Shown: positions 27,427 through 36,429, counted from the first letter of the stretch. The stretch: DNA of 64,000 nt from Ancylobacter mangrovi (GCF_024752355.1 NZ_JANTHZ010000002.1:186001-250000), one strand, 5' to 3'. Numbers and translations are program-made. Notes: generated from the letters alone by a model not told the origin.

Positions 27427-28251
27427 ATGATATCGTCGCAGTCGGATCGCATCGCCAGACGCACGGCGCATCTGCGTGCCGGAGCGAGCGCGCTCGCGGC
27501 CGGCGTGCTGCTGGCCGGTCTCACCCTCGCCAATCCGGCCGGAGCGCAGTGGATCGGCGCCGCGGGCGGTCAGAGCGACACGGGTTCCTCCTCGTCGAGC
27601 GCCGCGCCATCCTCCAGCGCCACCATTCCGGGCGACGTGTCGACCAGCATCGCGCCGGGCGGCACCGGTGCGCAGGGCCTGGCGCCGATGGAGTCCGAGA
27701 TGGGCACCGGCATGGGCGGCATGGGTGCGCCCGGCGGGCTGGGCATGAGCGCGCCGGGAATGGCAGCGCCAGGCATGGGTGCACCGGGTATGGGCGCGCC
27801 GGGTGCGGGCGACGGCCCTTCCCCCGCCGAGGCCGCCAACATCGCCGAATGCCAGTCGCAGGTCGACACGCTGCGCGGCGAGGTCGAGACCCGCGGCAAG
27901 GAGCTGCAGAAGGCCACCAAGCGCAAGGCGTCGCCGGTCGAGCTGTGCCCGATGTTCCGCAACTTCGTGTCGACGCAGCAGAAATTCATCTCCTACCTGA
28001 CCAAGAACCAGTCCAAGTGCCACGTGCCCGACGAGGCGCTGAAGGAGCTGAAGACCAACGCCTCCGGCGTCTCCGGCGTGCGCGACAAGGTATGCCAGGT
28101 CGCCAAGCTCGAGAGCGAGGGCGGCGGCGCGCCGGGCCTGCCGCCGCAGGGCTCGCTGTCGGCCGGCCTCGGCCTTTCCAGCGGCCTGCCCTCCGGCAGC
28201 CAGGAAAAGGGCGGCGTGTTCGACACGCTCGTCGGCGACGCCCTGCACTGA
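27427..28251 (+). CDS. Exported protein with Gly/Met/Ala/Pro-repeat region, unknown function
   Basis: A 274-residue protein with a signal peptide (residues about 1-40, ending NPAGAQ), a Ser/Ala-rich stretch, then a repetitive GMGAPGMG-like region (about 90-128) and a helical C-terminal domain. That domain has four cysteines (IAECQSQ, VELCPMF, SKCHVP and DKVCQVA) that could form two disulfides in the periplasm. No named family is recognised, though similar proteins appear in Hyphomicrobiales. It is nine bases upstream of ubiA on the same strand and may share its transcript. The secreted location is an inference from the signal peptide. Confidence 0.75.
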   Translation: MISSQSDRIARRTAHLRAGASALAAGVLLAGLTLANPAGAQWIGAAGGQSDTGSSSSSAAPSSSATIPGDVSTSIAPGGTGAQGLAPMESEMGTGMGGMGAPGGLGMSAPGMAAPGMGAPGMGAPGAGDGPSPAEAANIAECQSQVDTLRGEVETRGKELQKATKRKASPVELCPMFRNFVSTQQKFISYLTKNQSKCHVPDEALKELKTNASGVSGVRDKVCQVAKLESEGGGAPGLPPQGSLSAGLGLSSGLPSGSQEKGGVFDTLVGDALH

Positions 28252-28260
28252 CGCCCGGCG

Positions 28261-29202
28261 ATGAACGCGCCCCTCTCCGCGCCCGCCGACGCCACCACCA
28301 CCTGGGTGGACCGGCGCGCGCCCGCGTTCCTGCGCCCGTTCCTCCGCCTCGCCCGCGCCGATCGCCCGATCGGAAGCTGGCTGCTGCTGATCCCCTGCCT
28401 GTGGTCGACCGCGCTCGCGGCCGGCATCAGCGCCGGCGAGGGCGCGCCGCGCCCGGTCCAGGCGCTTGGCCTGATGCTCCTGTTCGCCATCGGCGCGGTG
28501 GCGATGCGCGGGGCGGGCTGCACCTGGAACGACATCCTCGACCGCGACATCGACGGGCGGGTGGAGCGCACGCGCCTGCGCCCGCTGCCCTCGGGCCAGG
28601 TCGGGCTGCTGGGCGCCTTCGTATTCCTGGGCCTGCAGGCGCTGGTCGGCCTCATCGTCCTGCTCTGCCTGCCGCCCTTCGCCATCGTCACGGCGCTGTC
28701 CTCGCTCGGCGTGGTGGCGATCTACCCCCTGATGAAGCGGGTGATCTGGATTCCCCAGCTGGTGCTGGGGCTCGCCTTCTCCTGGGGCGCGCTGATGGGC
28801 TTCGCCGCCCTGATCGAGGCGCTGCCGCCGGCCGCCTTCCTGCTCTATGCGGGTTCGATCCTCTGGGTGGTCGGCTACGACACCATCTATGCCCATCAGG
28901 ACCGCGAGGATGACGAGCAGGTCGGCGTGAAGTCCTCGGCCCGGCTGCTGGGCTCCGCCACCCGCCCGTGGCTCGCCGTCCTCTATGCCGGGGCGGCGCT
29001 GCTGATCGGGGCCGCGCTCGTCGCGGCGGGGGCGGGACCGCTCGCCTATGCCGGCCTTGCCGCCTTCGCGCTGCACCTCGCCTGGCAGGTCCGCCGCCTC
29101 GACATCGACGACCCCGCGCTGTGCCTCGTCGTGTTCCGCTCGAACCGCGACGCTGGACTGCTGCTGTTCGCCGGCCTCGCCGCCGCGGCGCTGCTCGCCT
29201 GA
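28261..29202 (+). CDS. ubiA: 4-hydroxybenzoate polyprenyltransferase
   Basis: Integral membrane enzyme that attaches the polyprenyl tail to 4-hydroxybenzoate in ubiquinone synthesis. In 313 residues, the first aspartate-rich motif is NDILDRDIDGRVERTRLRPLPSG and the second is GYDTIYAHQDREDDEQVGVKSSA, both characteristic of UbiA. Eight or nine hydrophobic helices surround them. It is adjacent to rsmE and gshA, as in other alphaproteobacteria. Confidence 0.93.
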   Translation: MNAPLSAPADATTTWVDRRAPAFLRPFLRLARADRPIGSWLLLIPCLWSTALAAGISAGEGAPRPVQALGLMLLFAIGAVAMRGAGCTWNDILDRDIDGRVERTRLRPLPSGQVGLLGAFVFLGLQALVGLIVLLCLPPFAIVTALSSLGVVAIYPLMKRVIWIPQLVLGLAFSWGALMGFAALIEALPPAAFLLYAGSILWVVGYDTIYAHQDREDDEQVGVKSSARLLGSATRPWLAVLYAGAALLIGAALVAAGAGPLAYAGLAAFALHLAWQVRRLDIDDPALCLVVFRSNRDAGLLLFAGLAAAALLA

Positions 29203-29294
29203 CCCGGCCCGACCACGACACAGGCCCGGTTCCGGTTGCCCCGCCGCCCCGGCGGGTGCTAAGGAGCCGCGCGTTCTCAAGAAATGGCCTCCCG

Positions 29295-29927
29295 ATGAGC
29301 ATCCGCCTGCACCGCGGCGACCTGGTCGATCTCTCCCGCTACCGCGCCGAGACCACGCCCTTCGTCGCCATCGACACGGAGACGCTCGGTCTCAACCCGC
29401 ACCGCGACCGGCTGTGCGTGGTCCAGCTCTCGCCGGGCGACGGCACCGCCGACATCGTGCAGATCCCGGCTGGCGCGGGCCCGGGCAGCGCGCCCCATCT
29501 CGAGGCGCTGCTCACCGATCCCGCGATCGTGAAGCTGTTCCACTTCGCGCGCTTCGACATCGCGGTGCTCGGCAAGACCTTCGACCTGACGGTCACGCCG
29601 GTTTGGTGCACCAAGATCGCCTCGCGCCTGACCCGCACCTATACCGACCGGCACGGGCTGAAGGAGATCACCCGCGAGCTGCTCGGCATCGACCTGTCGA
29701 AGCAGCAGCAGAGCTCGGACTGGGCGGCCGAGGAACTGACCGACGCGCAGCTCCTCTACGCCGCCTCGGACGTGCTGCACCTGCATGCGCTGCAGGTGAA
29801 GCTCGCCGCCATGCTGGAGCGCGAGGGCCGCACCGGGCTGGCCGAGGCCTGCTTCGGGTTCCTGCCGACCCGGGCGAAGCTCGACCTCGCGGGCTGGCCG
29901 GAAGAGGACATCTTCTCGCATTCCTGA
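29295..29927 (+). CDS. rnd: Ribonuclease D (short form)
   Basis: A 3'-5' exoribonuclease with the DEDDy catalytic set: Asp27 and Glu29 in AIDTETLG, the Exo II Asp in FHFARFDIAVL, and Exo III with Tyr and Asp in LLYAASDVLHLH. At 210 residues it consists of the exonuclease domain only. The two C-terminal HRDC domains of E. coli RNase D are missing. This short form is common in alphaproteobacteria and often precedes the lpt genes, as here. ATG 29295 is the first start after a spacer from ubiA. Confidence 0.9.
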   Translation: MSIRLHRGDLVDLSRYRAETTPFVAIDTETLGLNPHRDRLCVVQLSPGDGTADIVQIPAGAGPGSAPHLEALLTDPAIVKLFHFARFDIAVLGKTFDLTVTPVWCTKIASRLTRTYTDRHGLKEITRELLGIDLSKQQQSSDWAAEELTDAQLLYAASDVLHLHALQVKLAAMLEREGRTGLAEACFGFLPTRAKLDLAGWPEEDIFSHS

Positions 29928-30111
29928 TCGGCTTCCCGATCCCGGCCGCACCGGGCCCTCACGGCTGCCGCATTGTCGCGCGAGAAGGCCGGCCGCACGG
30001 CGCGTTCGGTGCGCCTATGGCGCCCGCAGTATCTTGCGCGCAGCGTGTTAAGCCGCCATCTTCAATCCGGCCGCGCTGGGGGTCGGCCGAGCCCGGGATT
30101 CGCCGACACGC

Positions 30112-30915
30112 ATGAACCGACACGTGGAACCTCCTGTGCGCCATGGCGCGGCGGCGACGGGCCCGAAGGCTCGTCATGCCCCCGTGCGCCGGGACGCCAA
30201 CCATTTCCGCGCGGCACGGCGCCATAGCGGATTCGTTCGCTTCTTCCGCTGGGCGCTGCCGGCCGGCGTTCTTCTCGTGCTCGGCGCCATCCTGGCGGCG
30301 AACTACCTCAACCCGTTCCGGCTTGGCGTCGACCTCCCCTTCGACCTCGGGCGGGTCTCGATGTCGGGCACGCGGGTGATGATGGAGCTGCCGCGCCTGC
30401 ACGGCTTCACCTCGGACAATCGCGGCTACGACGTCTCGGCGGAATCGGCGACGCAGGACCTGACCCAGCCCGACCAGATCGACCTCAACACGATCAAGGC
30501 GAAGCTCGAGCTCGCCGACAAGGGCTGGGCGAAGCTCACCGCCAGCACCGGGCGCTACGACACCAAGACCGAGCAGCTCCAGCTCGGCGGCGGCGTGCAC
30601 TTCGACACCTCCGCAGGCTATGCCGGCACGCTCAAGGAAGCGTCGATCGACGTCAAGGACGGGCGCATGGTCTCCGACCATCCGGTCGAACTGACCTATG
30701 TCGACGGCAAGCTGACCGCCGATCGCATGGAAGTGACCCAGAAGGATTCCCGGGCCCTGCTCACCGGCCATGTGCAGCTCAACTTCCGCCTGCCGCCGCC
30801 CGACGACGGCAAGGCTTCGAAAAATGGCAAGGGTGCGGATAAGGGCGGCGCGCCGGGCGGCCAGGGCAGCGCCGCGCCCCGGCTGCGGGGCGCCGATGCG
30901 GGGCAGGTGCCGTGA
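30112..30915 (+). CDS. lptC: LPS export protein LptC
   Basis: Bitopic inner-membrane component of the lipopolysaccharide transport bridge. A basic N-terminal tail is followed by one transmembrane helix (about 43-66, FFRWALPAGVLLVLGAILA) and a periplasmic beta-jellyroll (about 80-230). It has LptC features such as MSGTRVMMELPRLHGFTSDNRGY and VDGKLTADRMEV. The last 35 residues are Gly/Lys-rich and probably disordered. Its stop overlaps a possible GTG start of lptA. The family is divergent, so recognition depends strongly on lptA and lptB downstream. Confidence 0.85.
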   Translation: MNRHVEPPVRHGAAATGPKARHAPVRRDANHFRAARRHSGFVRFFRWALPAGVLLVLGAILAANYLNPFRLGVDLPFDLGRVSMSGTRVMMELPRLHGFTSDNRGYDVSAESATQDLTQPDQIDLNTIKAKLELADKGWAKLTASTGRYDTKTEQLQLGGGVHFDTSAGYAGTLKEASIDVKDGRMVSDHPVELTYVDGKLTADRMEVTQKDSRALLTGHVQLNFRLPPPDDGKASKNGKGADKGGAPGGQGSAAPRLRGADAGQVP

Positions 30916-30956
30916 CGACATTGAATGCGCGCGCAGGCGCGGGTAGACATGGGTTC

Positions 30957-31631
30957 ATGAACCCGTTCCCGTGCCCCGGCCTCACCCGTTCCCTCCGCCT
31001 GTGCGTGCCGGGCCTCGCCCTGCTCGCGGCCTTCGGTATGCTCGCCGTGGCGCCGGCAGAGGCGCAGGTGAGCAACAACGTGCCCAACGCGCTGCAGGGC
31101 TTCGCCACCAACCGCGACGAGCCGATCCGCATCGACGCCAACAGCCTCGAAGTGCGCGACCAGCAGAAGCAGGCGGTGTTCAGCGGCAATGTCGTGGTCC
31201 GGCAGGGCGATACGACGATGCGCTGCAAGGAGCTGGTCGTTTTCTACGACGGCAAGGGTAATGGCGCGCCCGGCAACGGCGCGGCGGGGAATGGCGGCAA
31301 GGACAGCGGCGGCGACAGCAGCAGCGCGATGGCCTCCGGCAACCCGATCAACTCCTCCTCGGTGCGGCGGCTGGAGATCAACGGCTCGGTCGTGGTCACC
31401 ACCAAGGAGCAGACCGCGACCGGCGACCAGGGCGTGTTCGAATCCGCCGCCAACACCATCACCCTGACCGGCAACCCGGTGGTGCTGAGCCAGGGGCCGA
31501 ACGTCATTCGCGGCAAGAAGCTCACCGTCGACCTCACCACCGGCACCTCGCGCTTCGAGGGCGGCCGCGTGGAAAGCCTGCTCGTGCCCAACAGCATGAA
31601 GCAGCAGGGCAAGCCGGGCGCCAAGCCCTGA
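30957..31631 (+). CDS. lptA: Periplasmic LPS transport protein LptA
   Basis: Periplasmic bridge protein that stacks with LptC and LptD. It has an N-terminal signal peptide (cleavage near APAEAQ) and an OstA/LptA jellyroll: PIRIDANSLEVRDQQKQAVFSGNVVVRQGDTTMRC and VIRGKKLTVDLTTGTSRFEG. A Gly/Asn/Ser-rich loop of about 30 residues interrupts the jellyroll. The ATG at 30957 gives a compact signal peptide of 224 total residues. A GTG at 30912, overlapping the lptC stop as GTGA, would add 15 residues and allow coupled translation. Confidence 0.88.
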   Translation: MNPFPCPGLTRSLRLCVPGLALLAAFGMLAVAPAEAQVSNNVPNALQGFATNRDEPIRIDANSLEVRDQQKQAVFSGNVVVRQGDTTMRCKELVVFYDGKGNGAPGNGAAGNGGKDSGGDSSSAMASGNPINSSSVRRLEINGSVVVTTKEQTATGDQGVFESAANTITLTGNPVVLSQGPNVIRGKKLTVDLTTGTSRFEGGRVESLLVPNSMKQQGKPGAKP

Positions 31632-31842
31632 TCCGGCGTGCGCCGGTCGCCGCGCCCGCTCGAGTGCCGCAGGGGCACCCGAGGCCCCGCAAAAGGCGCG
31701 CCCCGCCCGACTGAAGGGGCGCCGCCAAGCCCCCTCGAAGCCCTGCCAACCCACTTTCGGCCCGCTTTTTGCATCTGGCATTTGCCAGCGCGGCGCGGAG
31801 CGTCTATCACCTTCGTAAGTGGGTTACACCACGGAGGTGCGC

Positions 31843-32811
31843 GTGGGATTTTTGTCCGGACTCGGAGTCCGCGGCGGCAGGTCGTCGCCGGCTGGCAGCG
31901 TATCGTCGGCGGAAAAGGCGTCGCGTGGATTCGGCTCAGGCGGCCGGCGCGGAGCGCCTGCCGAGACGGGCATGGAATCCGCATATGAAGGTGACGGGCA
32001 TTCCCCCGGGTTTGCCCCGTCCGACTATCCGCCGGACCCGCCGCCGCAGGCCACATTGACCTCCCATATCGAGCAGCCGGTCTCGGGCCGGGGCGTGCTC
32101 AGCGCCGTCGTCCTCGCCAAGAGCTATGGCGGGCGCAAGGTGGTGCGCGAGGCGAGCCTGCATGTGCGCAGCGGCGAGGCGGTCGGCCTGCTCGGCCCGA
32201 ACGGCGCCGGCAAGACAACGATCTTCTACATGATCACCGGCCTCGTTAAGGCCGATGCCGGGCGCATCGAGCTCGACGGGCACGACGTCACCCACCTGCC
32301 CATGTACCGCCGCGCCCGCCTCGGCGTCGGCTACCTGCCGCAGGAGGCCTCGATCTTCCGCGGCCTCTCGGTCGAGGACAATATCCGCGCGGTGCTCGAG
32401 GTGGTGGAGCCGAACCGCAAGCGGCGCGAGCGCGAGCTCGACGCGCTGCTGGAAGAGTTCCGCGTCACCCATGTGCGCAAGTCACCCTCCATCGCGCTGT
32501 CCGGCGGCGAGCGGCGACGTGTGGAGATCGCCCGCGCCCTCGCCACCCGCCCGAGCTTCATGCTGCTGGACGAGCCCTTCGCCGGCATCGACCCGATCGC
32601 GGTGGGCGACATCCAGACGCTGGTGCGCCACCTCACCCAGCGCGGCATCGGCGTGCTGATCACCGACCACAATGTGCGCGAGACTCTCGGCCTGATCGAC
32701 CGCGCCTACATCATCCATTCCGGAACCGTGCTCATGGAAGGCTCGCCCGACGACATCGTCGCCAGCGAGGACGTGCGCCGGCTCTATCTCGGCGAGGAGT
32801 TCCGGCTCTGA
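31843..32811 (+). CDS. lptB: LPS export ABC transporter ATP-binding protein with N-terminal extension
   Basis: ATPase that powers LptFG extraction of lipopolysaccharide. Walker A GPNGAGKT is at about 118-125, followed by LSGGERRRVEIARAL, Walker B MLLDEPFAGIDP and H-loop TDHNVRE, all typical of LptB. The GTG at 31843 has a GGAGG site five bases before it and gives about 322 residues. The normal LptB domain is about 240, so some 80 residues rich in Gly, Ser, Pro and Arg precede it. Similar but shorter extensions are known in Bradyrhizobium-type LptB. A further GTG lies at 31819. Confidence 0.93.
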   Translation: MGFLSGLGVRGGRSSPAGSVSSAEKASRGFGSGGRRGAPAETGMESAYEGDGHSPGFAPSDYPPDPPPQATLTSHIEQPVSGRGVLSAVVLAKSYGGRKVVREASLHVRSGEAVGLLGPNGAGKTTIFYMITGLVKADAGRIELDGHDVTHLPMYRRARLGVGYLPQEASIFRGLSVEDNIRAVLEVVEPNRKRRERELDALLEEFRVTHVRKSPSIALSGGERRRVEIARALATRPSFMLLDEPFAGIDPIAVGDIQTLVRHLTQRGIGVLITDHNVRETLGLIDRAYIIHSGTVLMEGSPDDIVASEDVRRLYLGEEFRL

Positions 32812-32863
32812 TGACGCCCGCCGCGCCCTTCGCCCCGCTCGACGCCTCCGGAGAACGCGTTTC

Positions 32864-34540
32864 ATGCCGCTGAGCCCGCGCCTCGAGTTCCGCCAGACGC
32901 AGTCGCTGGTGATGACGCCGCAGCTCATGCAGGCGATCAAGCTGCTGCAGCTCTCCAATCTCGACCTCGTCGCCTATGTCGAGGCGGAACTGGAGCGCAA
33001 CCCGCTGCTGGAACGTCAGGTCGAGCCCAATGGCGAGCGCAGCGCGGAAGGCGAAGGCGGGGGCGAGGACGGCGGCAACCGGGAGGGCGCGGATCCGCAT
33101 TCGGCCCATGACGGGCATGATGGTCACGAAGGCCATGAAGGCCGCGAGGCGCACGATTCCCAGGACCCGCACGACCCGCACGACCCGGACGGGCGCGCCG
33201 ACGGGCTGGGGTCGGAGCGCGATTCCCAGGTCACCGACTGGCTGGAGGAGCGGCTCGGCGCCAGCCGCAGCACCATCGAGGACCGGCTCGACACCACGCT
33301 GGACAATATCTATCCCGACGACAACGGCCGCGAGCAGGCCAGCCCCCCCACGCCCATGGGCGAAGGCCCGGCCTATTCCGAATGGGCGGGCGTCGGCACC
33401 GGCGGGCGCGACGACGAGGGCTACAACCTCGAAGCCTTCGTGCCGGCGGAGACGACGCTCGCCGAGCACCTCGAGGCCCAGCTCTCGCTCGCCATCACCG
33501 ACCCCGCCGAGCGGCTGATCGGGCTCAACATCATCGACCTCATCGACGAGGCCGGCTATCTCTCCGCCGACATTTCGGGCGTCGCCGAGCGGCTCGGCGC
33601 GCCGGTCGAGACGGTGAACCGGGTGCTGGAGACGATCCAGACCTTCGACCCGCCGGGCATCGGCGCCCGCTCGCTATCCGAATGCCTCGCCCTGCAATTG
33701 CGCGAGCGCAACCGCTTCGACCCCGCCATGGCGGCGCTGCTCGGCCATCTCGAACTGCTGGCGCGGCGCGAATTCGCCATGCTGAAGCGGGTCTGCGCCG
33801 TCGACGACGAGGACCTCGCGGAGATGGTCGGCGAGATCCGCCGGCTCAACCCGAAGCCCGGCCTCGCCTTCGGCTCCGGCGTGATCCAGCCCATCGTGCC
33901 GGACGTGTTCGTGCGCGGAACGCCGGACAACTGGCTGGTGGAGCTCAATTCCGACACGCTGCCGCGGGTGCTGGTGAACCAGGCCTATTACTCGCGGGTG
34001 CAGAAGGCGACGCGCAACGACCGCGAGAAGGCGTTCCTGACCGACTGCATGCAGACCGCGACCTGGCTGACCCGCTCGCTCGACCAGCGCGCGCGCACCA
34101 TCCTCAAGGTCGCGACCGAGATCGTGCGCCAGCAGGACGCGTTCCTCACCCTCGGCGTGCAGCATTTGCGGCCGCTGAACCTGCGCATGGTGGCGGACGC
34201 GATCGGCATGCACGAATCCACCGTTTCGCGCGTCACCTCCAACAAGTACATGGCGACGCCGCGCGGCATCTTCGAGATGAAGTACTTCTTTTCGTCCTCG
34301 ATATCCTCCTCGGATGGGGGGGAGGCGCATTCCGCCGAATCGGTACGCTTCCGCATCAAACAGATGATCGACGCGGAATCGCCGGACGACGTGCTCTCCG
34401 ACGACACGCTGGTGCAGCGGCTGCGCGAGGCCGGCATCGACATCGCCCGGCGCACCGTCGCCAAGTATCGCGAGGCGATGCGCATTCCTTCCTCGGTGCA
34501 GCGGCGCCGGGAGAAGCAGGCGGCCCTTTCCGCAGGCTGA
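32864..34540 (+). CDS. rpoN: RNA polymerase sigma-54 factor
   Basis: Recognises -24/-12 promoters and needs AAA+ activators. The 558-residue protein has the glutamine/leucine-rich region I (residues 1-50, LEFRQTQSLVMTPQLMQAIKLLQLSNLDL), an acidic region II, the core-binding region, the helix-turn-helix (ADAIGMHESTVSRVTSNKYMATPRG) and the RpoN box ARRTVAKYRE at 528-537. Region II carries an unusual His/Asp-rich insert at about residues 77-110. A sigma-54 promoter exists in this same window at 60223-60240. The gene sits in its conserved place between lptB and hpf. Confidence 0.96.
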   Translation: MPLSPRLEFRQTQSLVMTPQLMQAIKLLQLSNLDLVAYVEAELERNPLLERQVEPNGERSAEGEGGGEDGGNREGADPHSAHDGHDGHEGHEGREAHDSQDPHDPHDPDGRADGLGSERDSQVTDWLEERLGASRSTIEDRLDTTLDNIYPDDNGREQASPPTPMGEGPAYSEWAGVGTGGRDDEGYNLEAFVPAETTLAEHLEAQLSLAITDPAERLIGLNIIDLIDEAGYLSADISGVAERLGAPVETVNRVLETIQTFDPPGIGARSLSECLALQLRERNRFDPAMAALLGHLELLARREFAMLKRVCAVDDEDLAEMVGEIRRLNPKPGLAFGSGVIQPIVPDVFVRGTPDNWLVELNSDTLPRVLVNQAYYSRVQKATRNDREKAFLTDCMQTATWLTRSLDQRARTILKVATEIVRQQDAFLTLGVQHLRPLNLRMVADAIGMHESTVSRVTSNKYMATPRGIFEMKYFFSSSISSSDGGEAHSAESVRFRIKQMIDAESPDDVLSDDTLVQRLREAGIDIARRTVAKYREAMRIPSSVQRRREKQAALSAG

Positions 34541-34550
34541 GGAAAGCCCT

Positions 34551-34572
34551 TGCCGCACAAGGTTTTGCGGCA
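34551..34572 (+). terminator. Hairpin after rpoN
   Basis: TGCCGCA (34551-34557), eight-base loop, TGCGGCA (34566-34572), 10 bp after the rpoN stop. A run of four T lies in the loop but no T tract follows, so termination would be weak or Rho-aided. Confidence 0.4.
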
Positions 34573-34589
34573 GCTATCCACCGTCCTCG

Positions 34590-34618
34590 TTGACACTTTC
34601 CCTCGCGGCTCCTACCAC
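34590..34618 (+). promoter_or_regulatory. Probable promoter of hpf
   Basis: A consensus -35 TTGACA (34590-34595) is followed after 17 bp by TACCAC (34613-34618). It lies 100 bp before hpf in the rpoN-hpf spacer. Confidence 0.5.
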
Positions 34619-34718
34619 TTTCAAGCACCGGCCGGGCAAGTAGGGGGTTCGGGCAGGCTGCGGAGGCTACGTTAGGTCATATCCACCGCCGCCAGCTCCA
34701 GCAGAGGAACTAGTCACG

Positions 34719-35321
34719 ATGCCGCTGCGGGTTTCTGGGAAAAATCTTGATGTGGGTGAGGCGCTGAGACAGCGGGTCTCGGATCGCGTCGCCGGAGCCA
34801 TGGACAAATACTTCGACGGCGGCTGGTCGGGCCACGTGACCGTCGCGCGGGAAGGGTCGGGCTATCGCTCGGACTGCGCGCTGCATCTCGACAGCGGCAC
34901 CATCCTGCAGGCCCATGCCGATGCGCAGGACCCCTATTCCAGCGCCGACGCGGCAGTGGGGCGCATCGAATCGCGCCTGCGCCGCTACAAGAGCCGCGTG
35001 AAGCGCCGCGCCGTGAATGGCGAGGAGGCGCCGCTGCCGGCGGAGATCATGCCGCTCACCGTGCTGTCCGTTCCCGACCATGACGAGGCCGAGGAGATGG
35101 ACCTCAGCGGGTGGAGCCCGACCGTTGTGTGCGAGGCGAATGCCGACCTGCCGCAGCTCTCGGTCAGCGACGCGGTGCTCGAGCTCGATTTCTCCGGCGC
35201 CAGCGCGGTGGTGTTCCGCCATGCCGGCCATGGCCGGATCAATGTGGTGTATCGCCGTGCCGACGGTCACGTCGGCTGGGTCGATCCGCCGGCCCACGCC
35301 AAGGCGGATGACGTGCATTGA
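34719..35321 (+). CDS. hpf: Long-form ribosome hibernation promoting factor
   Basis: A 200-residue protein. Residues 1 to about 100 form the HPF/RaiA domain (LRVSGKNLDVGEALRQRVSDRVAGAMDKYFDG) that blocks the mRNA channel. The C-terminal part (about 135-190, ADLPQLSVSDAVLELDFSGASAVVFRHAGHGRINVVYRRADGHVG) is the dimerisation domain that brings two 70S ribosomes together into 100S particles. This long form replaces the separate RMF/short HPF pair of E. coli. Position between rpoN and ptsN is conserved. Confidence 0.94.
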   Translation: MPLRVSGKNLDVGEALRQRVSDRVAGAMDKYFDGGWSGHVTVAREGSGYRSDCALHLDSGTILQAHADAQDPYSSADAAVGRIESRLRRYKSRVKRRAVNGEEAPLPAEIMPLTVLSVPDHDEAEEMDLSGWSPTVVCEANADLPQLSVSDAVLELDFSGASAVVFRHAGHGRINVVYRRADGHVGWVDPPAHAKADDVH

Positions 35322-35400
35322 CCTGCCACCCAGCCGACCGGCGCGCCTCCGCGGCCAGGGCCGCGCGCGCGCCGCGGTCCGTCACGATCCGGATTCTCCC

Positions 35401-35865
35401 ATGGCGCTGAACGACATTCTGGCGGTGTCTGCCGTCTTTCCGGCCTTGCGGGTTGCGAGCAAGAAGCAGGCGCTCCAGGACCTGGCGGCCCACGCCGCCG
35501 GGATCCTTCAGCGGGACGAGCGGGAGATCTTCGAGACGCTGAACCAGCGCGAGCGGCTCGGCTCCACCGGCGTGGGGAGCGGCATCGCCATTCCCCACGG
35601 CAAGCTGGCCAAGATGGACCGGCTGTTCGGCATGTTCGCCCGGCTGGAGAAGCCGATCGATTTCGAGGCGCTCGACGGCGAGCCGGTCGACCTCATATTC
35701 CTGCTGCTCGCCCCCGAGGCGGCGGGCGCCGACCATCTCAAGGCGCTGGCGCGCATCGCCCGGCTGCTGCGCGATCCGGAAGTGGCGAAGAAGCTACGCG
35801 CCTCGCGCGATGCCGCCACCATCTACGCCATCCTCACCGGCGAGCAGGCGACCGACGCCGCCTGA
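35401..35865 (+). CDS. ptsN: Nitrogen regulatory PTS EIIA protein
   Basis: EIIA-Ntr, a phosphorelay protein linking nitrogen/carbon status to potassium transport and other targets. In 154 residues the phosphorylated His66 is in GSGIAIPHGKL. The surrounding FETLNQRERLGSTGVG and the C-terminal LARIARLLRDPEVAKKLRA are family hallmarks. The ATG at 35401 directly follows the 79-bp gap from hpf, and the pair likely shares a transcript. Confidence 0.94.
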   Translation: MALNDILAVSAVFPALRVASKKQALQDLAAHAAGILQRDEREIFETLNQRERLGSTGVGSGIAIPHGKLAKMDRLFGMFARLEKPIDFEALDGEPVDLIFLLLAPEAAGADHLKALARIARLLRDPEVAKKLRASRDAATIYAILTGEQATDAA

Positions 35866-36069
35866 CGCCGGGCCCTCGCGCGCCGCCCGAAGGCGGATTC
35901 CGGCACGGGACGGAGCGTGGGGACTGCTTTGACGAGGCCGCTTGCCTTGGCGCGGCGGGACATCCACCCTAATTGAAGAGGATCACGCCCGCACGGTGCG
36001 GGCGCGACCGCCCCGAGGACGGCCGCCGGGACGAGGCGGTCGAGAGACGCCCGCCGAGGAACGACCGTG

Positions 36070-36396
36070 ATGGACGACACCGCCCTGCCCGCAAACCTCG
36101 CCCTCGCGCCGTCGCAATGCCGGGCGGCGCGGGCCGTGCTCAACTGGAGCCTCGAGGACCTCGCCGCGCGCGCCCATGTGACCGCCGACTGGCTCGAGGC
36201 GTTCGAGCAGGGCCGCGAGCGCGCGGGCGATGCCGATCCTGGTGAGGCGGAGCGCCTGCGCCGCGCCTTCGAGGAGGCCGACATCGACTTTCTCGAGGCC
36301 GGCGAGGCGAGCTCGGGCGGCGGGCCGGGCCTGCGCATGCGCCAGAAGGCCGGCTATATCCCGGCCGAACGGCTGAGCTCGGCGAACGACGTCTGA
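36070..36396 (+). CDS. Small helix-turn-helix (XRE-like) protein
   Basis: A 108-residue protein with an N-terminal XRE/Cro-type helix-turn-helix (about residues 14-60: SQCRAARAVLNWSLEDLAARAHVTADWLEAFEQGR) and a continuing acidic helix ending in a flexible tail. The fold resembles short single-domain regulators that often bind DNA as dimers. No partner gene is linked: ptsN lies upstream with 200 bp between, and a divergent-end dehydrogenase lies downstream. An overlapping GTG at 36067 is an equally possible start. Confidence 0.7.
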   Translation: MDDTALPANLALAPSQCRAARAVLNWSLEDLAARAHVTADWLEAFEQGRERAGDADPGEAERLRRAFEEADIDFLEAGEASSGGGPGLRMRQKAGYIPAERLSSANDV

Positions 36397-36429
36397 GCCC
36401 CTGCGCGGGCTAGGCCGGCTTTTCCGCCC

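Noticed and set aside
28968..29294. Extended N-terminus of RNase D
   Set aside because: This part overlaps the end of ubiA and is Arg/Pro-rich shadow sequence. ATG 29295 gives the family start.
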